DNA from: a bacterium
GTDB lineage: Bacteria > Verrucomicrobiota > Verrucomicrobiia > Limisphaerales > UBA11358
Assembly: GCA_021781185.1 (NCBI GenBank)
Contig: JAJXXI010000690.1
Location: 1 to 11,808 of the forward strand
Reading direction: 5' to 3'
Length of the DNA: 11,808 nucleotides
The notes beneath the pieces are model-generated. The model was not told the DNA's origin. It worked only from the letters and a program-made list of their open reading frames with translations, and did not search any database. Below are positions 1 through 7,164 of the stretch, piece by piece. The first letter of the stretch is position 1; each line of letters starts with the position of its first letter. The position numbers were made by a program, and so were the translations under genes.

Positions 1-215
1 CCGCCAAAAATTACATTGATCTGGTCCAGTTCACCGCCCGGCGCAAACTGGTGCCGGGAGACCGCTGGCAGGTGTTTGAACAGCACACGTTTCGCGGCAT
101 TCAAAACGCCGTGCCGGAACCGCGCGAATGTGCTGTGGCCGATGTCACGGGCGACGGCAAGAACGATCTCATCGTCCTCGTCCACGACCGGATTCTGGTG
201 TATCCACAGCAATAA
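1..215 (+). CDS. FG-GAP/VCBS-repeat protein, C-terminal fragment
   Basis: This is the 3' end of a gene that begins before the window. The reading frame is open from base 3 to a TAA at 213-215, giving about 70 residues. Near the end, codons 141-167 encode the pattern D-x-T-G-D-G-x-x-D, the calcium-binding loop of FG-GAP/VCBS repeats that build beta-propellers. The tail continues with short beta-strand-like segments (LIVLVHDRILVYPQQ). Such proteins are usually exported or surface-associated and bind partners or polymers, but the fragment does not show which. The signal peptide and any catalytic domain would lie upstream. It ends 78 bases before lpxC-fabZ with no clear terminator between them, so co-transcription is possible but the functions look unrelated. 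Confidence 0.7.
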   Translation, partial: AKNYIDLVQFTARRKLVPGDRWQVFEQHTFRGIQNAVPEPRECAVADVTGDGKNDLIVLVHDRILVYPQQ

Positions 216-259
216 GAAAATGGCGCTCGTTTCGGGGTGGCCCCGGAATGAAAGCAATC

Positions 260-288
260 TTGCCATTTTAGCTGGTGTTTTGTTCAAT
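260..288 (+). promoter_or_regulatory. Possible sigma-70-like promoter for lpxC-fabZ
   Basis: TTGCCA at 260-265 (5 of 6 to the -35 consensus) is followed by a 17-base spacer and TTCAAT at 283-288 (4 of 6 to the -10 consensus). The expected transcription start falls at about 294-296, on the GTG start itself, which would make the mRNA leaderless. No Shine-Dalgarno sequence precedes the GTG, which is consistent with this. Matches of this quality also arise by chance. Confidence 0.25.
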
Positions 289-293
289 CTGGC

Positions 294-1634
294 GTGCTCA
301 ATCAGCAGACTCTCAATCGTTCCGCCAGTTTTTCCGGCATCGGCCTGCACAGCGGCAACCGCGTCAACATGACGATTTTGCCCGCGCCGGCGAACAGCGG
401 CGTGCGTTTTCGCCGCGTGGATTTGGATGGCCGTCCGGAAATCGAGGCGCGCGTGGAAAACGTCTCGGAAACAAACCGCTCCACGACGCTCGCCAAGGGC
501 AACGTGAAGGTTCACACCGTGGAACATGTCCTGGCCGCGCTCGCCGGCTACGGCATTGACAACGCGGTGGTCGAACTGGACGCAAATGAACCGCCCATCG
601 CAGACGGCAGTTCGCGCGAATTCTGCAAGATCATCCAGGCGGCGGGCATCGCGCCGCAGCCCGAGAAACGGGATTTTTTTACGCCCGCCGAGCCGATGGA
701 AATCCGCCTGGGCGAGACCATCATGACGTTGTTTCCCGACGATCAGTTCAAGATCACCTGCACCAGCGCGGACAAGAAGGGGCGTTTCACCCAGTTTTAT
801 TCCACGGAAATCACGCCCAAATCCTGGGAAACAGAACTGGCGCACGCGCGCACGTTTTGCTTTTACGAGGAAATTGAATACCTCTTCAAAAACGGCCTGA
901 TCAAGGGCGGCAGCTTGGAAAACGCCGTGGTCATTCGCGATGACGCGGTGCTGACCGCCGAGCCGCTGCGCTATCCCGAGGAATTTGTCCGGCACAAGAT
1001 GCTGGACATCGTCGGCGACCTGTCGTTGATCGGGAAGCCCATTCGCGGCCACGTCATTGCCGTGCGTCCCGGCCACGCGGGCAACTGCGAAATGGCCCGG
1101 AAAGTGGTCGAACAAATCAACAAGCCGCTGCGCGCCGCGCAGACGTTCTCGCCGCCCCCGCCCGACAGGAAAGCTCCCGAACCCATGCCCACCACCGAGG
1201 GTGGAATGAGCATTGAAGGGATCATGCAGATGTTGCCGCATCGGCCGCCGTTTCTGCTGATAGACCGCATTTTGAAGATTGACCTGGCGGGCAACAAGAT
1301 TGTCGGCGTGAAAAACGTGACGATGAACGAGGATTTTTTCCGCGGTCATTTTCCCGGTCACCCCATCATGCCGGGCGTGCTGCAACTTGAGGCGATGGCT
1401 CAGGTGGCGGGCATTCTGCTGCTCAAACGCATCGAAATGGCCAACCAACTGGCGTATTTCATGTCGGCCGAAGAGGTCAAATGGCGCAAGCCCGTGGTGC
1501 CCGGCGATGTGCTGGTCATCGAGGTGGAAATGACCCGGATTCGCGGCAAAATCGGCAAGGCCAAAGGCGTTTGCAAAGTGGACGGCGAAATCGTCAGCGA
1601 AGCGAACGTGACCTTCATGCTGCGCGACGCCTGA
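294..1634 (+). CDS. lpxC-fabZ: Bifunctional UDP-3-O-acyl-GlcNAc deacetylase / 3-hydroxyacyl-ACP dehydratase
   Basis: This is a 446-residue fusion. Residues 1 to about 284 are LpxC, the zinc deacetylase that commits UDP-3-O-acyl-GlcNAc to lipid A. Residues 305-446 are FabZ, the (3R)-hydroxyacyl-ACP dehydratase of fatty acid synthesis. A proline-rich linker (about 285-304) joins them. The LpxC zinc ligands fit H78 (in TVEH), H234 and D238 (H-x3-D) and H261 (PGHAGN), with E77 as the catalytic base; these lie 1 to 4 residues from the E. coli positions. FabZ keeps H352 in HFPGHPIMPG and E366 in LEAMAQ, spaced 14 as in the family. Both halves therefore look active. The start is GTG at 294: the N-terminus then aligns with other LpxC proteins, a stop lies in frame at 249, and the next ATG (369) would cut into the domain. 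lpxA follows after 48 bases. Fused enzymes of this kind are known in several phyla. Confidence 0.96.
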   Translation: MLNQQTLNRSASFSGIGLHSGNRVNMTILPAPANSGVRFRRVDLDGRPEIEARVENVSETNRSTTLAKGNVKVHTVEHVLAALAGYGIDNAVVELDANEPPIADGSSREFCKIIQAAGIAPQPEKRDFFTPAEPMEIRLGETIMTLFPDDQFKITCTSADKKGRFTQFYSTEITPKSWETELAHARTFCFYEEIEYLFKNGLIKGGSLENAVVIRDDAVLTAEPLRYPEEFVRHKMLDIVGDLSLIGKPIRGHVIAVRPGHAGNCEMARKVVEQINKPLRAAQTFSPPPPDRKAPEPMPTTEGGMSIEGIMQMLPHRPPFLLIDRILKIDLAGNKIVGVKNVTMNEDFFRGHFPGHPIMPGVLQLEAMAQVAGILLLKRIEMANQLAYFMSAEEVKWRKPVVPGDVLVIEVEMTRIRGKIGKAKGVCKVDGEIVSEANVTFMLRDA

Positions 1635-1682
1635 ACTGTGCGACCGGAGCGAGTGCGGAAAGCGAACGCCACCAATAATTTC

Positions 1683-2450
1683 ATGATTCATTCAACCGCC
1701 ATCATTCATCCCAAGGCAAAAATTGGGTCTGATTGTCAGATCGGACCGTATTGCGTCATCGGCGAGCATGTCACTCTGGGCGACGGCTGCAAACTTCATC
1801 CCCATGTGGTGGTGGACGGACACACGGTGCTCGGCCAGCAGAACGAAATTTTTCCCTTCGCGGCCATCGGTTTCAAAACCCAGGATTTGAAGTGGAAAGG
1901 CGGGGTGACGCGGCTGGAGATCGGCGACCGCAACGTGTTTCGCGAAGGCGTGACGATTCACTCCGCCACCAATGACGGCGACGCAACCATTCTTGGTTCG
2001 GACAACCTGCTGCTCACTTACGTCCACATCGCGCATGACTGCCGCGTGGGCAGTCACATTATCATGTCCGGCTACGCGGGCCTGGCGGGCCACGTGGTGG
2101 TGGAAGACCATGCGATCCTGGGCGGTTACACGGCGGTGCATCAATTCTGCCGGGTCGGCACGTTTTCCATGACGGGCGGCTGTTCACGCATTGCGCAGGA
2201 CGTGACGCCGTTCATGATTGTCGAAGGCAATCCCGCCGAGGCGCGGGCGGTTAACAAAATCGGACTGGAACGGGCCGGCGTATCTGAAGAGGTGCAGACG
2301 GCTTTGCGCGCCGCCCACAAAATTATTTTTCGCGAAGGGCGGATGCTGTCGGCCGCACTCGCCAAAATTGAGGCCGAACTGCCGGCGCTCCCCGAAGTGA
2401 AGCATCTCGTTCAGTTCATTCGCGCGAGCGAACGCGGCATCTGCAAGTAA
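1683..2450 (+). CDS. lpxA: Acyl-ACP--UDP-N-acetylglucosamine O-acyltransferase
   Basis: LpxA transfers a 3-hydroxyacyl chain from ACP to UDP-GlcNAc in the cytoplasm, the first step of lipid A synthesis. The 255-residue length is typical. The N-terminal two thirds is a left-handed beta-helix of hexapeptide repeats (pattern such as IGPYCVIGEHVTLGDG), followed by the helical C-terminal domain with its KIIFREG-like segment. The catalytic histidine is H118 in THIAHDC-type context (here YVHIAHDC), matching H125 of E. coli. The family segments AVHQFCRVG and EGNPAEARAVN are present. ATG 1683 is chosen because its product begins MIHSTAIIHP, as in the family; the frame can be extended upstream to a GTG at 1638 but those 15 residues do not look like LpxA. 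No strong Shine-Dalgarno sequence is seen. It lies 48 bases after lpxC-fabZ and is very likely co-transcribed, so the deacetylase and acyltransferase are made together. Confidence 0.96.
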   Translation: MIHSTAIIHPKAKIGSDCQIGPYCVIGEHVTLGDGCKLHPHVVVDGHTVLGQQNEIFPFAAIGFKTQDLKWKGGVTRLEIGDRNVFREGVTIHSATNDGDATILGSDNLLLTYVHIAHDCRVGSHIIMSGYAGLAGHVVVEDHAILGGYTAVHQFCRVGTFSMTGGCSRIAQDVTPFMIVEGNPAEARAVNKIGLERAGVSEEVQTALRAAHKIIFREGRMLSAALAKIEAELPALPEVKHLVQFIRASERGICK

Positions 2451-2464
2451 AGGCAGGAGCTGTT

Positions 2465-2481
2465 CGCCGGCCCGGCCGGCG
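2465..2481. terminator. GC-rich palindrome after lpxA, possible weak terminator
   Basis: CGCCGGCC and GGCCGGCG are perfect inverted copies separated by one C, so RNA could form a stem of 7 GC pairs with a 3-base loop. It sits 14 bases after the lpxA stop. No U-run follows (the next bases are TGGGGTTCT), so it is not a classic intrinsic terminator. It may be an attenuating hairpin, an mRNA 3' stabiliser, or chance in GC-rich DNA. Confidence 0.3.
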
Positions 2482-2595
2482 TGGGGTTCTCCCGCCGCTG
2501 GATCCGGTCTTGAACTGCATAATTTGCTTTTGCGGACTGGTTCTGGCCGGTATGTTCCAGTCGCTCGCAAAAAGTTTCCGTCTCCCGCGAGGTTT

Positions 2596-4833
2596 ATGAA
2601 CAAACGGAAAGCGGCATCTCAAACCAAGCCATCCAGGCGCGTGGCAAAAAAACCGCCCCACCGAAAAGGTTTGCCGGGATCGAATGCTCGACAGCCGCTT
2701 TCCGGGACGATCCTTTCCTCATTTCGCGTTAAAAAAACACGCGTCAAGCCGCTCAATCGAACCGCGCGGAGGCCGGCCGGGAAGTCGCGAAACGGGCCGT
2801 TTGGACAGCGTTCGTATCGGGTTGAACGGGAGCTGCCAAACGACCGGCGGGCGGGGGAATTGCTTCGCCGGGAGAAGGAGTTTTCGGAACACATCATCGC
2901 CACGGCGCAAGTCATCATTCTGGTTTTGGATGTCCAAGGACGTATCGTTCGCTTCAATCCCTACCTTGAGCAAATTTCCGGCTACCGCTCAAACGAAATG
3001 GCCGGAAAGGACTGGTTTAAGTCGTTTCTGCCGAAGGCGGATCGGAAACAGATTCGCCGGCTTTTTCCAAAGTCCCTGCGAGGCAATTCGGTTCAGGGCA
3101 AAATCAATGCCATTTGCACCAAGGATGGGAGTGTGCGGATGATTGAGTGGAACGATACGCCGCTTCGGGATGCGGCAGGGAAAATCACCGGAATTTTGGC
3201 GATCGGACGGGACATCACCAATCGGATCAGTGCGGAGGAGCGGATCACCCATCTGAATCGGATTCAGTCAATCCTTGGCGGAGTGGATCAGGCGATTGTC
3301 CATCTTGCTGACCGGCAGCAATTGCTGGATGAGGTTTGCCGGGTCGCCGTGGAACGGGGTGGTTTTAAACTTTCCTGGATTGGCATGGTCTCGGAGGACG
3401 GCATGGTTGAACCGGTGGCCAAGGCTGGTGCCGTTGAATATCTCGACGGGATTGTGGTGACGGTGTCGGCCAAGGCCCCGGAGGGGCGTGGTCCGGTGGG
3501 CACGGCTATCCGTGAAAACCGGCCGGTTGTGGTCGAGGATATTGATTGCGAACCGTCCATGAATCCGTGGCGGTCCCGGACGCGCCAGTTCGGCCTGCGC
3601 CATGCGGCGGCAATTCCGATCCACATTGCGGGCCGGGTCATGGGGGCGTTCCAAGTTTACGCGCCCCGCGCCGGTTTCTTTGACGAAAACGAACTGGGGC
3701 TGCTAAAGCAGGTGGGTGATGATATTTCTTTTGCCCTGACCGCGCTGGCCGATGTCGCCGCCCGCAAAGAAGCCGAGGAGGCCCTGCGCCGCAGCGAGCG
3801 TAATCTGGCCGTCTTCTTTGAAAATGCTCCCATCGGCCTCGCTTGGCTGTCGGCGAGCGGAATCATTTTGCGTGCGAATCAGACGTTGCTGGATTTTTGT
3901 GGTGGTGCGAGTTCTGATTGTCTGGGGCATTCCTTCCACGAGTTTCTGGTGCAGCCTTCCCAAGGATACGAGCTGCTTGGCTGGCTGGGGGCGAAAAAGA
4001 CCATTCGCAACTATCGGCTGTCCATCCGGAGCCAAAACGGAGAGGTCCGGTATGTGCTCCTTTCCGCCAACTCAATCTGGAACGGAGATCAATTCTTGTA
4101 TTCCTCGATTTTTTTGCGCGACGTTACGGACCGTGTCAGACTGGAACGGGAAATCGTGCAGGCTGGCGAGCGGGAGCATCGCCGGATTTTTCAGGATTTG
4201 CACGATGGTTTGGGTCAGATTCTGGTTGGCGCGGCGTATCTGGCCAACAACCTGCAAAAAGATCTTGCCGCGAAATCATTGCCGGAAGCCCGTCAATCCG
4301 GGCGGCTGCTGGAACTGATAAACGAGGCTACCACCCAAACGCGCTCACTTGCCCGTGGGTTGCATACGCTGGAACCGGAGCCGGGAGGGTTGATGCTTGC
4401 GCTCGAACGGCTGGCTGCACGAACCAAAAACACCTTCCAGATCGGCTGTCATTTTACCTGCCGCCGCCCAGTGTTGATCCGCGACAACGCCGTGGCGTTC
4501 CATCTTTACCGCATTGCTCAGGAGGCCATCACCAATGCCATCAAACATGGCAAACCCCGGCACATTAAAATCAGCCTGACCGAAGCAACCGGACGGATTA
4601 TTCTCGCGGTCAGGGACGATGGCCATGGCTTGCCCGCCCATCCCCTGAAGAAACCCGGCATGGGGGTGCGCATTATGAATCATCGCGCCGGGTTAATTGG
4701 CGCCTCGCTCACCATCCAGAAACAGCCGGCCGGCGGCACGGACGTTGTCTGCACCGTGCCGCTAAATGGCGAGGTTGTCCGAAGTCGGTTGCGGACAGGT
4801 ATCCGCCGGAAAACCAAACTAAACGAGAATTGA
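2596..4833 (+). CDS. Soluble sensor histidine kinase (basic tail-PAS-GAF-PAS-HisKA_3-HATPase)
   Basis: A 745-residue NarL-partner-type sensor kinase. From the N-terminus: a strongly basic tail (1 to about 76); a PAS domain (about 92-215, ending GRDITNR); a GAF domain (about 218-380); a second PAS (about 404-510, ending RDVTDR); a HisKA_3 dimerisation helix with the phospho-acceptor H536 in QDLHDGLGQ; and a HATPase domain with N647 in the N box (QEAITNAIKHG), the DDGHG loop at 674-678 and a GMGVRIMNHRAG lid. No signal peptide or membrane helix is seen, so it should sense a cytoplasmic cue such as a small molecule, gas or redox state; the ligand cannot be told from sequence. ATG 2596 has GAGG just upstream, but only 3 bases away. 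The frame extends to a TTG at 2524, which is less likely. The response regulator begins 1 base after the stop and is the obvious partner. Confidence 0.92.
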   Translation: MNKRKAASQTKPSRRVAKKPPHRKGLPGSNARQPLSGTILSSFRVKKTRVKPLNRTARRPAGKSRNGPFGQRSYRVERELPNDRRAGELLRREKEFSEHIIATAQVIILVLDVQGRIVRFNPYLEQISGYRSNEMAGKDWFKSFLPKADRKQIRRLFPKSLRGNSVQGKINAICTKDGSVRMIEWNDTPLRDAAGKITGILAIGRDITNRISAEERITHLNRIQSILGGVDQAIVHLADRQQLLDEVCRVAVERGGFKLSWIGMVSEDGMVEPVAKAGAVEYLDGIVVTVSAKAPEGRGPVGTAIRENRPVVVEDIDCEPSMNPWRSRTRQFGLRHAAAIPIHIAGRVMGAFQVYAPRAGFFDENELGLLKQVGDDISFALTALADVAARKEAEEALRRSERNLAVFFENAPIGLAWLSASGIILRANQTLLDFCGGASSDCLGHSFHEFLVQPSQGYELLGWLGAKKTIRNYRLSIRSQNGEVRYVLLSANSIWNGDQFLYSSIFLRDVTDRVRLEREIVQAGEREHRRIFQDLHDGLGQILVGAAYLANNLQKDLAAKSLPEARQSGRLLELINEATTQTRSLARGLHTLEPEPGGLMLALERLAARTKNTFQIGCHFTCRRPVLIRDNAVAFHLYRIAQEAITNAIKHGKPRHIKISLTEATGRIILAVRDDGHGLPAHPLKKPGMGVRIMNHRAGLIGASLTIQKQPAGGTDVVCTVPLNGEVVRSRLRTGIRRKTKLNEN

Positions 4834-4834
4834 T

Positions 4835-5551
4835 ATGGCAACTAAAGCAAAAGCATCCGCCGCATCTCTCTCGCCAGCACCAAAGAAAATCCTCATCGTG
4901 GACGATCATCCCATGCTGCGCGAAGGGCTGCGCGGGGTCATCAACCGCGAGCGTGAACTGATCGTCTGCGGCGAGGCTGCGAATGCCGCTCAGGCCATGA
5001 ATGCCGTTCAAAGACTGGCTCCGGATCTTGCCCTGATTGATATCACCCTGCCTGGCAAAAGTGGTCTGGAACTGGTCAAAGATCTCAAGGTGCTGCATCC
5101 CAATCTGGCCATTCTGGCCATCTCGATGCATGACGAAGCGCTTTATGCCGAAAGAATGTTGCGGGCGGGCGCTGGTGGTTATATTTCCAAGCATGAGCCG
5201 CCGGAGGAGTTGATCAAGGCCATCCACCTGGTTTTGGACAGACGTGTCTATGTGAGCCGGGAACTGTCGGAAAATCTGCTCCGGCGTTTCTCCGGCCTGC
5301 CGCAAACAAACCGGTCACCGATGGAAATTCTCACCGACCGGGAATTTGAAATTTTCCGGTTGCTGGGCGAGGGCAGCTCGCCCAAGGAAATCGCCCGGCT
5401 GCTTCATTTGAGCGCCAAAACTGTCGCGGTGCATAGCGCCAACATCCGGCAGAAGCTCAATCTCAAAAGCACCTCCCGCTTGATCCGGTTTGCCGTGCAG
5501 TCGGAAGGATTCAAGCAAGTGACCGGGGGTGAGCCCGATCGTGTCAGGTGA
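4835..5551 (+). CDS. NarL/FixJ-family response regulator
   Basis: A 238-residue two-domain regulator. The receiver domain (about 17-140) has the acidic pair D23/D24 in LIVDDHP, the phospho-acceptor D69 in LIDITLPGKSG, S97 at the Thr/Ser switch position and K119 in GYISKH. The C-terminal LuxR-type helix-turn-helix (about 165-225) shows LTDREFEIFRLLGEGSS and KEIARLLHLSAKTVAVH, with the usual R-Q-K-L segment after the recognition helix. It should bind DNA as a dimer after phosphorylation by the kinase encoded 1 base upstream; the tight spacing indicates translational coupling. A GAG 7 bases before ATG 4835 serves as ribosome binding site. The first 16 residues form an Ala/Ser/Lys-rich extension not typical of the family. 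No target promoter can be assigned from this window; the small genes just downstream and the transport operon at 7189 are candidates only by proximity. Confidence 0.95.
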   Translation: MATKAKASAASLSPAPKKILIVDDHPMLREGLRGVINRERELIVCGEAANAAQAMNAVQRLAPDLALIDITLPGKSGLELVKDLKVLHPNLAILAISMHDEALYAERMLRAGAGGYISKHEPPEELIKAIHLVLDRRVYVSRELSENLLRRFSGLPQTNRSPMEILTDREFEIFRLLGEGSSPKEIARLLHLSAKTVAVHSANIRQKLNLKSTSRLIRFAVQSEGFKQVTGGEPDRVR

Positions 5552-5663
5552 TGCAATCTGCCGGCGTGTAGGTAAAAGCTTTAGGCCGGGTAAATCAATC
5601 GCACGTTTGGGGCGGGAACTTCTGCCAATTGTCCGCACATGGATTGTGATACAAAATACCGCC

Positions 5664-6224
5664 ATGAATTTGGTTCTGCAAACACCCGATGAAGCGCCGC
5701 CCATGGCCGGAAGAGATCTGAACGTGGTGATTTTGTGCGTGAATCCCCTGATGGTTAGTCGGGCTGCCGAGATTTTGAAACTTCTGGAACTCAATCTCAA
5801 AGAGGAAACCGAGGGCCGGCTGGTTCACGAATGGTGGGATTATGAGGTGCTCGCCTTTTACACACTGAGGGAGATTGCGGCCACCCGGGCAATGGCTGCG
5901 GACGTGATCATCATTGGCGTCCAAGGGGAGGATCTGCCATGGATGGTGACTGACTGGATGACACAGTGGTTGCACCTTCGGAAGGGGCGGCCGGGAGCGT
6001 TGGTGGCGGTGGTGGAAGGCGACTTTCATGGCTCCCTGAAAACTCTTTCGCAGCTTAAGGAGGTGGCGGCTTTGGGGCACATGGAATTTTTTTCCACCAA
6101 TGCCCGAAACGGGGGGGAGGAATCAGGTGAAAGCCAAGACTCCAAGGAGGTCGCCCGGCAATTCGTAAAATCACACAAAACGAATTGCCGGGCGAATATG
6201 GCCGGTCAGCGCGCAGGCGTTTAA
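5664..6224 (+). CDS. Hypothetical protein of unknown function
   Basis: I do not recognise this 186-residue protein with confidence. ATG 5664 is chosen because the conserved-looking part begins soon after it; the frame is open up to an earlier ATG (5529) that overlaps the response regulator, but the extra 45 residues look arbitrary. Visible structure: a Rossmann-like alternation of hydrophobic strands and helices (NVVILCVNP, then ADVIIIGVQGEDLP, then GALVAVVEG), with a Trp-rich segment including HEWWDYE and WMVTDWMTQWLHL. No catalytic motif, signal peptide or membrane helix is seen. The order of strands resembles a receiver or flavodoxin-like fold, but no phospho-aspartate set is present. The last 40 residues are hydrophilic and overlap a perfect inverted repeat at 6151-6195, so the natural C-terminus may be recent or altered. 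It follows the response regulator by 112 bases and precedes a DUF2934-like gene by 5. Confidence 0.65.
   Translation: MNLVLQTPDEAPPMAGRDLNVVILCVNPLMVSRAAEILKLLELNLKEETEGRLVHEWWDYEVLAFYTLREIAATRAMAADVIIIGVQGEDLPWMVTDWMTQWLHLRKGRPGALVAVVEGDFHGSLKTLSQLKEVAALGHMEFFSTNARNGGEESGESQDSKEVARQFVKSHKTNCRANMAGQRAGV
6151..6195. repeat. Perfect 16-bp inverted repeat with 13-base loop
   Basis: Bases 6151-6166 (TCGCCCGGCAATTCGT) and 6180-6195 (ACGAATTGCCGGGCGA) are exact reverse complements, separated by the A-rich loop 6167-6179. The structure lies within the last 25 codons of the hypothetical gene ending at 6224 and 34 bases before the DUF2934-like gene. It could be a REP-like palindromic element, a binding site, or an mRNA hairpin that separates expression of the two genes. 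No U-run follows, so it is not a standard terminator. Confidence 0.9.
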
Positions 6225-6229
6225 GCGTT

Positions 6230-6448
6230 ATGAACCTTGGTTCTCAAAAGAGATTTATGAGTGCCACAACCGAACATATGTCGTTTGATGACGAGGTGAC
6301 ATCGAAGCTGGCGGTTCAAATCTGGCTGGCTGAGGGATGCCAATCGGGCCGGGAAATGGAACATTGGATTCGGGCGGAGCGAATAAAAACTGCGTTGGAA
6401 CAGGAATTGACGCTGGCCAGGCAACATGTTCATGGTCGTCAAAATTGA
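6230..6448 (+). CDS. Small DUF2934-like protein
   Basis: A 72-residue protein. Residues about 22-50 carry the arrangement of the short DUF2934 family: a helix with IWLAEGCQSGREMEHWIRAE, in which G-R-x-x-E-H-W follows an acidic/Gly turn. The role of that family is not established. No signal peptide or membrane segment is present, so it is probably cytoplasmic. Two starts are possible: ATG 6230, directly after the upstream stop, or ATG 6257, which has GAG 4 bases upstream and would give 63 residues with the whole motif intact. I keep the longer one without strong preference. The close spacing to the upstream hypothetical gene suggests one transcript, unless the intervening hairpin interferes. 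The Ser/Thr-rich stretch after residue 10 is unremarkable. Confidence 0.65.
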   Translation: MNLGSQKRFMSATTEHMSFDDEVTSKLAVQIWLAEGCQSGREMEHWIRAERIKTALEQELTLARQHVHGRQN

Positions 6449-7019
6449 CCGAGATCGGCTCAGTAAAGCTTGGGATTTTTCAGGGGCTTTCTTTTATCCC
6501 GCGTCCAGTCAGCGGTTCAGCATCGGCGGTTTTTCATTTTTCACAACCATCCCAAAAGCTCGAAAATTTGACAAAAAGCACTCGATTCCCCAGCAAATAC
6601 CAGAAAGGAACGTAAACCGATTTAGAATTTTTCCTATGCTTCAACGCCAGCGCGGTCCTCGCTTTGGTTCAACTCCTGTGGGATGCCTGTGTGAAAAATC
6701 CTCGGCATTTGCGGGGATGGCCACTTGATTGTGTCCATCAATGAGCGCTGCCATTTGGGCAAATCTGAATTTTGCGCCTGCTCCGCACTCACGACATCAT
6801 CCCTGCCCAGCGCGCAGCTACCTGGCGCTACCGCATGGCCAGTGGTAAACTCACGGTCAAGCTGATCGGGCAAAGTCGAGGGAAATGGCTTCCAACCGGC
6901 CATGTTATCGCCCGAGAAATTATCACTCGGAACGGGTTTGCAGATGGGATAAGAACGGCCCACCTTCGAGTTGGGTTTCCCCGCTTGGCGGATTCTTTAA
7001 AAATAGTTAAATCCCCGGA
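6449..7019. other. Long intergenic stretch without a convincing gene
   Basis: No open frame here has a recognisable domain, a plausible ribosome binding site and a credible start together. Frames of 80-110 codons exist on both strands (for example 6634-6963 on the minus strand), but their translations look arbitrary. The base composition is more AT-rich and less codon-like than the flanking genes. It may be untranslated regulatory DNA, a degraded gene, or hold an undetected small RNA. No tRNA, CRISPR array or insertion sequence ends were seen. Confidence 0.5.
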
Positions 7020-7048
7020 TTGACGATGGGGGTTTCATTTATTATTAC
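7020..7048 (+). promoter_or_regulatory. Candidate promoter of the TolC/adaptor operon
   Basis: TTGACG at 7020-7025 (5 of 6 to the -35 consensus), a 17-base spacer, and TATTAC at 7043-7048 (4 of 6 to the -10 consensus). The segment 7033-7047 is AT-rich against a GC-rich background. Transcription would start near 7055, leaving a 5' leader of about 135 bases that holds two inverted repeats. A GATAAT at 7126-7131 is an alternative -10 but has no good -35. Confidence 0.35.
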
Positions 7049-7078
7049 CAGTCAAACACTTCCGAACAAACAGGGGAT

Positions 7079-7097
7079 GGAGGTCGCCAAAACCTCC
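7079..7097. repeat. Small inverted repeat in the presumed operon leader
   Basis: GGAGGT (7079-7084) pairs exactly with ACCTCC (7092-7097) across a 7-base loop. The 5' arm has an anti-Shine-Dalgarno-binding sequence but no start codon lies at a suitable distance downstream. A six-pair stem is weak evidence by itself. Confidence 0.3.
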
Positions 7098-7142
7098 GGT
7101 TGTGTCATGCGAGGCAGGGGGTGTTGATAATCAAAAATACTG

Positions 7143-7164
7143 GAACAGGCGGCATTGCCTGTTC
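7143..7164. promoter_or_regulatory. Inverted repeat just upstream of the TolC-family gene, possible operator
   Basis: GAACAGGC (7143-7150) and GCCTGTTC (7157-7164) are a perfect 8-bp inverted repeat around a 6-base centre. It ends 24 bases before the ATG at 7189. The 22-base dyad has the size and symmetry of a dimeric repressor or activator site, and it could also fold as a leader hairpin close to the ribosome binding region. No regulator gene of the TetR/MarR type is next to it in the window. Confidence 0.4.

Noticed and set aside
248..271. Seven-codon open frame MKAILPF upstream of lpxC-fabZ
   Set aside because: Too short, no ribosome binding site and no sign of attenuation structure.
2518..2523. 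CATAAT as a -10 box for the two-component operon
   Set aside because: No acceptable -35 element lies at the usual distance.
2524..2595. Upstream TTG start for the histidine kinase
   Set aside because: No Shine-Dalgarno sequence before it; ATG 2596 with GAGG upstream is simpler.
6426..6728. Plus-strand frame overlapping the end of the DUF2934-like gene
   Set aside because: Its beginning overlaps a better-supported gene and the translation looks arbitrary.
6634..6963. 109-codon minus-strand frame in the intergenic stretch
   Set aside because: No recognisable domain, no clear ribosome binding site and no family resemblance; I cannot separate it from chance.
6772..7023. 83-codon plus-strand frame starting at TTG
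   Set aside because: No domain, weak start and no ribosome binding site.
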